From JAISGQ01 sp045536305 (GTDB lineage Bacteria; Bacillota; Clostridia; Oscillospirales; Acutalibacteraceae): DNA of 64,000 bases. This document shows positions 18,481 to 26,373 of this stretch, in pieces. The stretch spans positions 29,036 to 93,035 of the forward strand of contig JAZSNH010000054.1 of assembly GCA_045536305.1 (NCBI GenBank), given 5' to 3'. Numbering within the stretch: the stretch's first letter is position 1; every line of letters starts with the position of its first letter. The notes under the pieces are model-generated. The model was not told where the DNA came from. It saw only the letters and a program-made list of their open reading frames with translations, and ran no database searches. The position numbers and the translations under genes were made by a program.

Positions 18481-19422
18481 TTACAGCTGTTTTGTAAATG
18501 AATATTTTAAGCTTCTCTTACAGCCAACACTTTCCTTGAAATCACACAATCCGTAATTGGGTATGCTTTCTTCCGTTGCGGTTGCCTTGTCGAGAATCTT
18601 GTAGTTCTGTTCCGCATAATAGTGAATTGTATAATCGGTCAGGAAATTCATTCCGTTGTACTGCCAGCATTCAGGTATGTATCCGCAGTAAATGCCCTGA
18701 ACGATCCTATCGTTTATGCGATACAGGACTTCTGCCACGATACCTTTTCCTTCATGTCTTACAATAAAAACATCATGCTCAACCAATTTCATAGTGTCCA
18801 TAAGCTGCTCCAAGGTAAGTCTTGTGGGTCTTCCCTTGGAATCATGGTTGTATTTTATGATGTTGTAAGCCTCTTCTATCTCTTCATCGGTTTTGCAGTG
18901 CTGAACCGTAAGACCCATTTTTTTGCTTTTTCTCAGACCTTTACGTCCTTTTTCGGGAAGGCGGACCGTATAATCGCCGCAGGTCAATTCCTCAAGATCA
19001 AGCGCATAGCTGATGTCAAGATTAGTCACCTTGTATGATCTTCTGTAAAATGCACTCACCCACGCACTGAGCAAATGCTCATTGTAAAAAAGCGGCGGAA
19101 AGATGAAACGTATTTCCTTTACCCCAATTTCATTACAATAGCTTTCCAATGCCTCCAGCGCTTCGTCCACTGCCTCGACCTTTGCACCTGAACGAATCTC
19201 AACCGGATACGAATACGGCGCGGAAAAAGGGCATTTCATTACACCGTTCAGAACGCCGGCGATCAGTCCAAATCTGTATGAAGTATCCTTAGCTATCAGC
19301 AGGTAGTGAACTTCGTCCACTTTATTACTGTTAAGCTCACAGAATGCAGGTTCATTAAAAAACACTTCTCTGTTTGGAACCGTTTTTTCGTATTCCTCTT
19401 TTGATACCCTTATAACTTTCAT
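18481..19422 (-). CDS. FemAB/GNAT-like acyltransferase
   Basis: A 313-residue protein with the double-GNAT layout of FemAB-like enzymes (Acetyltransf_6 type). It has an N-terminal half ending in IRFIFPPLFYNEHLLSAW, a central basic stretch GRKGLRKSKKMGLTVQHCKTDEEIEEAYNI that matches the family signature of Lys/Arg-rich residues before the second fold, and a C-terminal half with IVRHEGKGIVAEVLYRINDRIVQGIYCGY and LTDYTIHYYAEQNYKILDKATA. Such enzymes transfer an acyl or aminoacyl group to an amine. With a ketoisomerase and aminotransferase nearby, N-acylation of a 3-amino-sugar nucleotide is the likeliest role. Transfer of an amino acid is the alternative. Confidence 0.7.
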   Translation of the reverse strand: MKVIRVSKEEYEKTVPNREVFFNEPAFCELNSNKVDEVHYLLIAKDTSYRFGLIAGVLNGVMKCPFSAPYSYPVEIRSGAKVEAVDEALEALESYCNEIGVKEIRFIFPPLFYNEHLLSAWVSAFYRRSYKVTNLDISYALDLEELTCGDYTVRLPEKGRKGLRKSKKMGLTVQHCKTDEEIEEAYNIIKYNHDSKGRPTRLTLEQLMDTMKLVEHDVFIVRHEGKGIVAEVLYRINDRIVQGIYCGYIPECWQYNGMNFLTDYTIHYYAEQNYKILDKATATEESIPNYGLCDFKESVGCKRSLKYSFTKQL

Positions 19423-19444
19423 TGACCGGATTTCCTTTCATACT

Positions 19445-20332
19445 CTACTCGTTATTTGCCGTGATAAGATCCTGTTCCTCATCTGCTTTTTTCGGTATGC
19501 TGTAACGTTCTTTTGCTCTTCTCAGGCCGATAGCATATCCATCTTCACCATATCCTACAAAATAAATCGCTTTTTCTGCATGTGCACCTCTTTTTTTCAA
19601 TGAAAAAGTCATCTTTATAAGCAAGAAAATAAGCTTGACATCGGTTGCAAAGCTTACATTCTCGACATACCATACATCATTTTCAAATTTAAGCTGATAC
19701 AAAGCTTCTTTATTTTCCAGGGTAATAACTCTGGGGCATTCAAGACCCGGACGGACCGCATGTCTCATCTTGTGTCTTTCGCTCATTCTTTCCGCGAAGA
19801 ACACAGGCACAGGTCTCGGCCCGATAATGCTCATATCACCCTTAAGGACATTCCAGAAGTTTGTAAGCTCATCCAATGAAAATTTACGCATAAATTTACC
19901 GAATTTTGTAACTCTCTGCGCCGCCGGGAGAAGACGTCCGTTTTCATCAAGCTTATTATTCATATTTCTGAATTTTGCCATTACAAACAATTTTCCGTTT
20001 TTGCCGACTCGGCTTTGTTTATAGAGGATAGGCCTTCCGACATCACATAATGTGAGAAATGCAAAAATTGCATAAATCGGAAGCAAAAGAAGGCATATAG
20101 GAAGCGAAACGAGAATATCGAAAAGCCTTTTTACAAAACAAGTGTATAATGTTTTTCTTGCTTTTACAGGCTTGTCGTTGGCATTTACACTGTCAAGGAA
20201 GTTTTCTCTAAGGAAATTTGCCATCTCCTCTTCCTCTTTTGAAACCAGATTAAAATTGCCGACCACCGAAGGCTTTTCCGTATTATTATTTATTGTCTCT
20301 TCCTTGTCTTTTTCCAAGATAACCTGTTTCAT
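19445..20332 (-). CDS. Initiating sugar-phosphate transferase (bacterial sugar transferase, PglC/WcaJ-type)
   Basis: A 295-residue monotopic membrane enzyme that moves a sugar phosphate from a nucleotide sugar to undecaprenyl phosphate, the first membrane step of repeat-unit assembly. The catalytic domain begins with VKRLFDILVSLPICLLLLPIYAIFAFLTL near 70 (membrane helix), followed by GRPILYKQSRVGKNGKLFVMAKFRNM, RRFSLDEL-type region KFSLDELTNFWNVLKGDMSIIGPRPVP and RPGLECPRVITL. It lacks the four extra helices of WcaJ/WbaP enzymes and so is PglC-sized, with an additional 65-residue polar N-terminus. It is the only recognisable sugar transferase in the operon. Confidence 0.9.
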   Translation of the reverse strand: MKQVILEKDKEETINNNTEKPSVVGNFNLVSKEEEEMANFLRENFLDSVNANDKPVKARKTLYTCFVKRLFDILVSLPICLLLLPIYAIFAFLTLCDVGRPILYKQSRVGKNGKLFVMAKFRNMNNKLDENGRLLPAAQRVTKFGKFMRKFSLDELTNFWNVLKGDMSIIGPRPVPVFFAERMSERHKMRHAVRPGLECPRVITLENKEALYQLKFENDVWYVENVSFATDVKLIFLLIKMTFSLKKRGAHAEKAIYFVGYGEDGYAIGLRRAKERYSIPKKADEEQDLITANNE

Positions 20333-20403
20333 AATTTCTATACCTCATTCACACTGATTAAAGTATTCTGCACAAGTAAAAATCCGCATTTATGCTGTGG
20401 AAT

Positions 20404-21498
20404 TTATTTGTACTCGTTAATTACTTTGATAACATAATCAATCTCTTCATCCGGCATACCTGCATAGAGCGGTATGCTGACTTCTTTTCTTGCATACGCT
20501 GATGCATTGGGGAAGTCTTCCCATTCGTAGTTCCATTCCTTGTAGCACTCTGCCACGTACGGCGGAATGGGATAATGAACCTGTGTTCCTATTCCGTTAT
20601 CAGCTAAGTACTTCTGAAACTTTTCGCGCTCTTCGCAAAGTATCGGGAAAAGGTGGTATACATGGGTAACGTTATCGCGAACCTGAGGAATTTTTATATT
20701 TTCGTTCCTGATACCGTTTATGTACTTTTCTGCAATTCTTTGTCTCTCTCGGGTAGTCTCGCCGATGTGAGACAGACCGACTTTTAAGCACGCTGCCTGA
20801 ATTTCATCCATTCTGCTGTTTATGCCGTTTATTTCATTGCAGTATTTCACCTTGCTGCCGTAATTGCGAAGTAATCTCAGCTTTTCCGCAAGTTCATCGT
20901 TGTTTGTTACAAGTGCACCTGCATCGCCCAAAGCGCCGAGAGGCTTTGTCGGATAAAAGCTGAAGCAGCCAAGATCGCCGAAGGTTCCTGTAAGCTGTCC
21001 GTTAAAGGTGGAGCCATGGCACTGGGCACAGTCTTCCACGACAAACAGTCCGTATTTTTTTGCAAGCGCTGTGATCTCGTCCATTTTGCAGGGCTGTCCG
21101 TAAAGGTGAACCGGAAGGATTGCCTTTGTGTTTTTATTGATCTTTGACTCGATATCAGCCACATCGATCTCCATGTATTCATCCGAATCAACAAATACCG
21201 GAGTCGCACGATTTTCTGTTATTCCTATAACCGATGCAATATATGTACCTGCAGGAACGATAACCTCATCTCCCTCGCCGATTCCGAGCGCACGGAATGC
21301 AAGTATCAATGCATCGGTTCCGGAGTTTACCGCTATGCAATGCTTTACACCAAGGAAAGCAGCAAATTCGGCCTCAAACGATTCCATTTCCTTGCCCAGA
21401 ATATACCATCCGGACTGAAGAGCTCGAAGTGCTGCATCTTCATATTCATCCTTATAAATATCATACTGACGCTTAAGCACAGAAAATTTTACATCCAT
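20404..21498 (-). CDS. DegT/DnrJ/EryC1/StrS sugar aminotransferase
   Basis: A 364-residue cytoplasmic PLP enzyme that aminates nucleotide-linked keto sugars. Motifs: VNSGTDALILAFRALGIGEGDEVIVPAGTYIASV, PVHLYGQP, VVEDCAQCHGSTFNG (ring Asp) and FSFYPTKPLGALGDAGALV with the Schiff-base lysine near 183. The C-terminal third has VHYPIPPY and FPNASAYARKEVSIPLYAGM. It follows a 3,4-ketoisomerase gene, the pairing known from dTDP-Fuc3N and dTDP-Qui3N pathways, so it probably makes a 3-amino-3,6-dideoxyhexose. RBS GGAGG precedes ATG. Confidence 0.92.
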   Translation of the reverse strand: MDVKFSVLKRQYDIYKDEYEDAALRALQSGWYILGKEMESFEAEFAAFLGVKHCIAVNSGTDALILAFRALGIGEGDEVIVPAGTYIASVIGITENRATPVFVDSDEYMEIDVADIESKINKNTKAILPVHLYGQPCKMDEITALAKKYGLFVVEDCAQCHGSTFNGQLTGTFGDLGCFSFYPTKPLGALGDAGALVTNNDELAEKLRLLRNYGSKVKYCNEINGINSRMDEIQAACLKVGLSHIGETTRERQRIAEKYINGIRNENIKIPQVRDNVTHVYHLFPILCEEREKFQKYLADNGIGTQVHYPIPPYVAECYKEWNYEWEDFPNASAYARKEVSIPLYAGMPDEEIDYVIKVINEYK

Positions 21499-21527
21499 TG
21501 CTCGATTTCCTCCAACAGCTTTTATGT

Positions 21528-21950
21528 TTATATAAGTTCGGGGTGATTCTTCATATATTCAAGAAACTCCGTATAATCTCTCAGATAATCGCTCTCATCA
21601 TATCTATCTGAAGCAGCTACGCACAACACCGAATCACTTTCCATCCAGTCCATTGTATGCCATACACCGGGACCAACAATAAGTGCCTTGGAAGGTGAAT
21701 CCAATAAAACATCATCCTTTTCTCTGCCATTGTCAACGTTGACTCTTATGCTTCCGCACGGACAAAAAAGCAGCTGCCACAATGTCTTGTGAGCATGATG
21801 TCCTCGTCTGATTCCTTCTTTGGTTCCGCTTATGTAATAGACACGTTTAATATCAAAATTTATATCTTTTCCTGGCTCAAACACAGACAGACAACCCAAA
21901 GCTTCATCGTTTCCATGGCGAGTATTGATTGTAATCAACTCATATAACAT
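21528..21950 (-). CDS. WxcM/FdtA-like cupin, dTDP-sugar 3,4-ketoisomerase
   Basis: A 140-residue single-domain cupin. Motifs of the FdtA/QdtA family: DINFDIKRVYYISGTKEGIRRGHHAHKTLWQLLFCPCGSIRV with the paired His of the active site, and the downstream GPGVWHTMDWM. These enzymes convert dTDP-4-keto-6-deoxyglucose to the 3-keto isomer. The gene lies 29 bases before the aminotransferase that would use this product. RmlA and RmlB to make the substrate are not in the window. Length is normal for the family. Confidence 0.9.
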   Translation of the reverse strand: MLYELITINTRHGNDEALGCLSVFEPGKDINFDIKRVYYISGTKEGIRRGHHAHKTLWQLLFCPCGSIRVNVDNGREKDDVLLDSPSKALIVGPGVWHTMDWMESDSVLCVAASDRYDESDYLRDYTEFLEYMKNHPELI

Positions 21951-22003
21951 AACAAACCACTCTTCTTCCCTTGATAAAATTCCTGTTTTTTACCTTTTTC
22001 TAT

Positions 22004-22660
22004 TCACTGTGTTATTTTCATTATCTCTTCATGAATATCTTCTATACTGCGCATAGCACCCTCATTTGTGCACTTTACAATCTTCCATCCAAGTTTTTCA
22101 GCACAGTAATCGGCAGCCCTTCTCGACTTGTTCAGGTATTCAAGATTGCTCTCGTGAATATCCTTTTTCTCCTCGTTGCCCTGATAGCGCTTGGTCATCA
22201 GACCCTGGCTGACCTCTGTATCGGTCTGAAGATAGACAACACAATCCGGTGCGGGGATACCCATCAGCTCGTATTCATGCTTGAAAAGCCAGTTTAAATA
22301 TTCATCCCACTTGTCCTCCGTCAGCTTTGAGCACTGGTGGATTGCATTCGATGTGGTATATCTGTCGGCAATGATCACTCCGCCATTGTGGTAAAACGCT
22401 CCCCAGTCTTTCTTGTAACTTGCATAACGGTCAACTGCATAAAAGCACGATGCAGCATAGGCATTTACATCCTCAGGATTTGTTCCGAACTGCCCTGCAA
22501 GGTACATTTTGACAAGCGCCGAGGAATCGCTTTCGTAATCCGGAAAAGATACTTTGCGAACCTGTTTGCCCATATTGATAAAAGCTTCTGTGAGCTTGCC
22601 TGCCTGTGTTGCCTTGCCGCTTCCGTCAAGACCTTCGATAACAATCAATTTTCCGTTCAT
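22004..22660 (-). CDS. tmk: Thymidylate kinase, first gene of the polymer operon
   Basis: A 218-residue P-loop kinase: LIVIEGLDGSGKATQAGKLTEAF near 5 (the P-loop reads GSGKA instead of the commoner GKT), VSFPDYES near 39, IADRYTTSNAIHQ near 98 (DRY motif) and an LID region LMTKRYQGNEEKKDIHE. It phosphorylates dTMP to dTDP. Its place at the head of an operon with dTDP-sugar genes suggests a supply role, but it could be the only cellular tmk, carried here by chance. RBS AGAGGGA. The operon promoter lies 300 bases upstream. Confidence 0.88.
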   Translation of the reverse strand: MNGKLIVIEGLDGSGKATQAGKLTEAFINMGKQVRKVSFPDYESDSSALVKMYLAGQFGTNPEDVNAYAASCFYAVDRYASYKKDWGAFYHNGGVIIADRYTTSNAIHQCSKLTEDKWDEYLNWLFKHEYELMGIPAPDCVVYLQTDTEVSQGLMTKRYQGNEEKKDIHESNLEYLNKSRRAADYCAEKLGWKIVKCTNEGAMRSIEDIHEEIMKITQ

Positions 22661-22961
22661 TTTTACTTCCCTCTGTTCTTATACATCATTTTCCGAGAAT
22701 AAGATTAAGCTTACGCTAAAAAATTTCCGTCTGTGAGTCTTATGTCAAGACTGATTTTCACAAAAAAGGAGTGCCCGCAGCTGCCATCCCCTTGCCTGTT
22801 GATTTGAATATTCATTATCCTGATTTCAAACCGCAAATCGGCACCGCAAAGCACCGATGTCAACATGCCAGTCAATGAGCATACCCGTCCAGTCCATGCA
22901 GCACACGATATTGTGTATATCACGCGCGTGTATAAACATAGATATACAAAAAACTACTAAA
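22661..22961 (-). promoter_or_regulatory. Structured 5' leader of the polymer operon, possible attenuator
   Basis: About 300 transcribed bases without a gene. On the minus strand I see a stem ATCGGTGC/GTGCCGAT (about 22835-22857), and a hairpin AAGGGG...CTCCTT (22766-22794) running into six T residues, which has the look of an intrinsic terminator. A third stem AGTCTT/AAGACT lies just before the gene (about 22737-22755). A perfect 10-bp palindrome CACGCGCGTG is at 22921-22930. I matched it to no riboswitch class I know. Confidence 0.45.
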
Positions 22962-22989
22962 ATTATATCTGTTTGAACAAAAAAGTCAA
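22962..22989 (-). promoter_or_regulatory. Promoter of the polymer operon
   Basis: TTGACT (22984-22989) and TATAAT (22962-22967) are 16 bases apart on the minus strand, with an A/T-rich upstream region. Transcription would begin near 22955. Confidence 0.75.
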
Positions 22990-23419
22990 TAGAATTGCCC
23001 TTTCTAAATATGTACAAACTGTAAACTAAGCAACGTTTCGTTTCTTCGTAAAATCGACTATTTTATCGTAAATTATACACAAAAATCACCTGTTTCGACA
23101 CAATTCTTTTCATGTGTGTAGGTTATTTTAACATTACGCCGTGTTTTTTATCGATTATTTACTAAAAAGTCTCTGAAAATACTGCATTGCGGGATTTTTC
23201 AGCCAATTTATTTTTTCTTGTAATTTAATGTTTTTCCCTTGATTTACCTCTTCCAAAAATTTTAAATTTTCTTTTTTGTGAGAAAAATTTCATGATACCG
23301 TGATTTTATAAATATTGCTTTGCATCATTTGACAACTTTAAGGATTTTGTTTCTTATAAAAACTAAATATACGGCTAACAGTTGAAAATTTACTTCAAAA
23401 ACAGTCTATTGAAACAAAG
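22990..23419. other. A/T-rich non-coding stretch between the polymer operon and the leader-protein operon
   Basis: About 430 bases of very A/T-rich sequence with no open frame that has coding character, no tRNA and no repeat that I can see. It separates two minus-strand operons. Confidence 0.6.
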
Positions 23420-23456
23420 AAAAAAGAGCAGAATTTTATCTTCTGCTCTTTTTTTA
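23420..23456 (-). terminator. Terminator of the radical SAM / leader-protein operon
   Basis: A 14-bp perfect stem (23420-23433 with 23441-23454), loop TTTTATC and T runs on both sides. The stop codon of the last gene overlaps the stem. Confidence 0.92.
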
Positions 23457-23945
23457 TTCAGGTATCGCTATACGCCACGAAACATTCATGGTTTCCTCGT
23501 ATTCGTCCCATTCGAATTCTTCCATAAATTCGGGCTTGAGTATATACAGCTCGGGGACTTCCTCAAACTTGTATTTATCTCTGTCCTCGGCAGGTATCTC
23601 CATTTCCTCAAGGTCAAAAACCACCGGAGGTAGATCGAAGGAATACAGAACCTCATCGCCTTTATAGTGATAATGCTGTATCCATTCCGGCTCGCTGATA
23701 TCGTAGCCGATAATCTCAAGCTCAACGCCAAGTCTTTTTGCAATCTCCCGCAAGGTCTCATCGCCTTTATTCATACTACGAACATCATAGCGGCATTCGC
23801 CGAACGCACAAAGGATAAAGTCATCATCGGCGCCGTACTCGCCCGCAACACCTCTGTCGTAGCTTGGAAAATCAGCGTTGAACATTTCATAGCAGGCATC
23901 CTTTCTGCCCTTGATTCTCATTTCAAATGTACATACATTTGCCAT
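23454..23945 (-). CDS. Acidic protein of unknown function, last gene of the radical SAM operon
   Basis: A 163-residue soluble acidic protein opening MANVCTFEMRIKGRKDACYEMFNADFPSYD and ending with a Glu/Asp-rich half. A beta-alpha-beta-like start (CTFEMRIKG) resembles that of the upstream neighbour (NTEIVVKGTKEQLIAF), so the two may be distant relatives. No known catalytic motif is seen. It lies 14 bases after that neighbour, with its own RBS (AAGGGAG), and is followed by the operon terminator. Function unknown; context ties it to the radical SAM enzyme. Confidence 0.75.
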   Translation of the reverse strand: MANVCTFEMRIKGRKDACYEMFNADFPSYDRGVAGEYGADDDFILCAFGECRYDVRSMNKGDETLREIAKRLGVELEIIGYDISEPEWIQHYHYKGDEVLYSFDLPPVVFDLEEMEIPAEDRDKYKFEEVPELYILKPEFMEEFEWDEYEETMNVSWRIAIPE

Positions 23946-23959
23946 TTTTGTTTTCTCCC

Positions 23960-24475
23960 TTATTTGATGTATTTTCTGTTTATCGGGTCATATTTTCTTT
24001 CTTCATCCCAATCCTCGTCTTCGTCCCAATCTTCGTCGTTTTCCGAATACATATATCTGAGAGTGAGAATACCGTCCTTCAGCTCGCCCTCCTGTGCAAG
24101 ACTTCCGCCTGTATCAAAGCCGCTTACAATGCCCTTGAATTCACAATCGGGAACTGCCTCTGCAAGAGGCTCAAACAAATCAAGAGAATAAATTCCGTTG
24201 AATCTTCCATAAGGTCCCATGATGGCTATATAGAGAGTGTCAGTAACCTGAGAAAACAGCTCATCGATTTTATCCTGCTCTGCAAAGCGGGTCAGAAGAT
24301 TGCTGCTCCAGTCACGAGATGCGTTTATTGAAACAAGGTCGAAATAATAACAATTACGTTGGGTTTGATATTGCTCGCGCTTTTCCTCACTCAGCTTTTT
24401 TACTGCTTCGTAAAAAGCGATAAGCTGTTCTTTTGTGCCTTTTACGACTATCTCGGTATTTATATCTGCTGACAT
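23960..24475 (-). CDS. Acidic protein of unknown function
   Basis: A 171-residue soluble protein, MSADINTEIVVKGTKEQLIAFYEAVKKLSEEK at the start and a strongly acidic tract (ENDEDWDEDEDWDEE) near 150-165 before a basic tail. The middle (LYIAIMGPYGRFNGIYSLDLFEPLAEAVPDCEF) is compatible with a small mixed alpha-beta domain. No family was recognised. It lies 15 bases downstream of the cysteine-bearing protein, in the same operon. The acidic tract could bind cations or basic peptides, which is only a suggestion. Confidence 0.75.
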   Translation of the reverse strand: MSADINTEIVVKGTKEQLIAFYEAVKKLSEEKREQYQTQRNCYYFDLVSINASRDWSSNLLTRFAEQDKIDELFSQVTDTLYIAIMGPYGRFNGIYSLDLFEPLAEAVPDCEFKGIVSGFDTGGSLAQEGELKDGILTLRYMYSENDEDWDEDEDWDEERKYDPINRKYIK

Positions 24476-24490
24476 TTGCCCTCTCCTACC

Positions 24491-25096
24491 TTAATCGTCC
24501 ATGCTGAAAACCTTTCCTTCTTCGTCATATTCGATTTCGAAAAGGTCAAATATAGTGCTTTTCAGAGTTTCAATAAAGTCCCAGAAACTTTCAAATTCAC
24601 CGTAACCTGCAAGCTCCCTGTAATAAATCATGTAGCTTTCATAGTTTATCGGATCGCCGTCATAATCCTCGACTCCCATGGTTTCTGAAAGCTCTGCAAG
24701 CTGTTCGGGGGTGAGACTTTCGATGATATTTTTAACTATCGCTTCGTCATCTTCACCGACTTCCATTTCTGCTTCGATCTCTTCGGGATATTTGCACACT
24801 GCACAGCCAAGGTCAATAAATCTCGGCAGTCTGTCCTCCCACCAGAGGTCTTCAAGCCTAAATTCGCAGTAGCCGTGGTCAGCGCACTTCCATGTAACGA
24901 CACCGTCATCGTTTAAAACAAAATAGTCCGTTCTGTCGTTTTCGCCGAGCTTCACCTCATCAAAGCTCTTTTCTGCCGCAGCACCGCATCTTATGCACTT
25001 GTATGTAACTTTTTCGTTTTCCTTGTCAATGCTGCAAGCGAACATCGCACCCTCGCAGGGACAATCGAAATATTCTTTCAACACCATTTTTGCCAT
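24491..25096 (-). CDS. Acidic protein with zinc-ribbon-like cysteines, unknown function
   Basis: A 201-residue protein. Cysteines at about 12, 14, 21, 34 and 37 (CPC...C...CIRCG) and at 71, 77, 98 and 101 (KCADHGYC...GCAVC) suggest two small metal-binding knuckles. The C-terminal half is acidic and helical (EAIVKNIIESLTPEQLAELSETM; FWDFIETLKSTIFDLFEI). RBS AAAGGAG precedes the ATG. No family assigned. The gene sits between leader-bearing proteins and the two acidic proteins, so it is probably a part of the same system. Confidence 0.75.
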   Translation of the reverse strand: MAKMVLKEYFDCPCEGAMFACSIDKENEKVTYKCIRCGAAAEKSFDEVKLGENDRTDYFVLNDDGVVTWKCADHGYCEFRLEDLWWEDRLPRFIDLGCAVCKYPEEIEAEMEVGEDDEAIVKNIIESLTPEQLAELSETMGVEDYDGDPINYESYMIYYRELAGYGEFESFWDFIETLKSTIFDLFEIEYDEEGKVFSMDD

Positions 25097-25113
25097 AATA
25101 ATATTTTCTCCTT

Positions 25114-25647
25114 TTAATTTTCTGCAGCTTCGTCCTCATCGGTAAATTCAATGAAACCGCCTCGGCCTTCGCCCTCAAATTCACAGCCGTCCTCACAAAG
25201 AGTGTATTCCTTTGTTTCATTGTCAAAAGTAAAGGTACGGTACCAGTAGTCGCCTCCCCAGCCTTCCTCCTGACCCTGAATAAAAATCTGCTGGATATCG
25301 TCCATTGAGCCTATACGCTCTTTTATCTCGCAGATAAAGTCGGATTCATCGGATAATGCTCTGCCATAGCATCTGGAACCTGAAAAACCGTCTTCAGGGA
25401 AGCCCTCGCCGTAAACACCGTTGTTTACGACAGAGTTCTTGAGCATTTCAACAAGCTCGTCTACATTCTTGCAGGCGCAAAGCTGCTTGGGGCTTTTCAG
25501 AGCTGTAAGCTGATAATACTCATATTCACCTTCGCAGTCGGATACACCTGTAAAATCTATCAATCCGCCCTCTTTAAGTTCGATGGAGATCAAGAGAGTA
25601 AAGCTGCTTGAAGAGGAATTTGTTACGAAATCTGTTCTTATTTTCAC
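25114..25647 (-). CDS. SSSSSF-leader protein A
   Basis: A 177-residue acidic protein beginning MKIRTDFVTNSSSSSF, the sequence shared by five proteins in this window. It starts with GTG at 25647 behind GAGGAAGAG. The rest has alternating short strands and acidic stretches (FTDEDEAAEN at the end) and the segment SPKQLCACKNVDELVEMLKNSVV, which resembles the AKCADVAELCEFLTAAV block of protein B, so A and B share a domain. No signal-peptide hydrophobic core is present, so the leader is not a secretion signal of the usual kind. It lies 11 bases after protein B. Function unknown. Confidence 0.85.
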   Translation of the reverse strand: MKIRTDFVTNSSSSSFTLLISIELKEGGLIDFTGVSDCEGEYEYYQLTALKSPKQLCACKNVDELVEMLKNSVVNNGVYGEGFPEDGFSGSRCYGRALSDESDFICEIKERIGSMDDIQQIFIQGQEEGWGGDYWYRTFTFDNETKEYTLCEDGCEFEGEGRGGFIEFTDEDEAAEN

Positions 25648-25658
25648 TGCTCTTCCTC

Positions 25659-26357
25659 TTACTTCAGTATAAATTCGGCATAACGAACCACTTTTCCGGT
25701 TTTCATGTCAAGGTACTGACATTCATTGCCCGAAACATTCTCCGGGGCAAAGCCGCTGCAAAGCCTTTCGGCTACTTCATCAATATCGTCCTCAAGAACA
25801 TATCGGATATCCTCGTAGCCATGACCAAAATAATCGCCCACACGCTCTTCGTCGGGGGTGTCGATATATTTAAGAAAAGCCTCCTTTGCACTTTCCTTCT
25901 CCTCGCCCTCAGCATCAAGATATGCCTGTGCAAGGTCACAAAGCTCATAATCATTGTCTGCGATAAGATCTGCATATTCGCCCCACGCATCATATTTGCG
26001 GATCACGCGAATGGTCTTTATTTCGGAAAGGTCAGAGACATTCTTTATTAGCTGCTCGGTAAATTCTGCTTTCCTTGCCTTCATTACATTTATGTGATTT
26101 TCGGGATCATCGTTTTCTTCGCCGCGATAGTCGTCCTTCACCGCTGCTGTCAGGAACTCGCAAAGCTCTGCAACGTCAGCGCATTTCGCCGCATTCTCAA
26201 GGTTTGCGTCAAATACTGCGGTGCCGCCGCAGTCTACGTTATATTCGGTCGGAATATCCTTAAGCACATAAACCCTTCTGTCAATATCCTCAACAATGAG
26301 ATTTACGCAAAAGCTGCTCGACGAAGAATTTGTTACAAAATCAGTTCTTATTTTCAT
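25659..26357 (-). CDS. SSSSSF-leader protein B
   Basis: A 232-residue acidic protein beginning MKIRTDFVTNSSSSSF. I start it at ATG 26357, which has AAGGAG seven bases upstream; an in-frame start at 26399 would add 14 residues and overlap the upstream gene. After the leader: CVNLIVEDIDRRVYVLKDIP, a helical AKCADVAELCEFLTAAV, and KTIRVIRKYDAWGEYADLIADNDYELCDLAQAYLDAEGEEKESAKEAFLKYI. That last block is nearly repeated in protein C (HHDYSAWGEFADLIADNDQTLCDLAKQYLEAEG). B and C are clearly paralogues over their whole length, ending in the same MK.GK..RYAEF.L. Confidence 0.87.
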   Translation of the reverse strand: MKIRTDFVTNSSSSSFCVNLIVEDIDRRVYVLKDIPTEYNVDCGGTAVFDANLENAAKCADVAELCEFLTAAVKDDYRGEENDDPENHINVMKARKAEFTEQLIKNVSDLSEIKTIRVIRKYDAWGEYADLIADNDYELCDLAQAYLDAEGEEKESAKEAFLKYIDTPDEERVGDYFGHGYEDIRYVLEDDIDEVAERLCSGFAPENVSGNECQYLDMKTGKVVRYAEFILK

Positions 26358-26373
26358 CGTTTTACTCCTTAAC

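Noticed and set aside
22711..22923. Open frame of 70 residues in the leader of the polymer operon
   Set aside because: No ribosome-binding site, unusual codon use, and it overlaps the RNA stems. It is better explained as untranslated leader.
22661..22961. Known riboswitch (c-di-GMP, c-di-AMP or T-box) in the polymer operon leader
   Set aside because: I compared by eye with the consensus features of these classes and did not find them.
23454..25096. Calling the three last proteins of the radical SAM operon leader proteins
   Set aside because: None has the MKIRTDFVTNSSSSSF start in any frame near its beginning.
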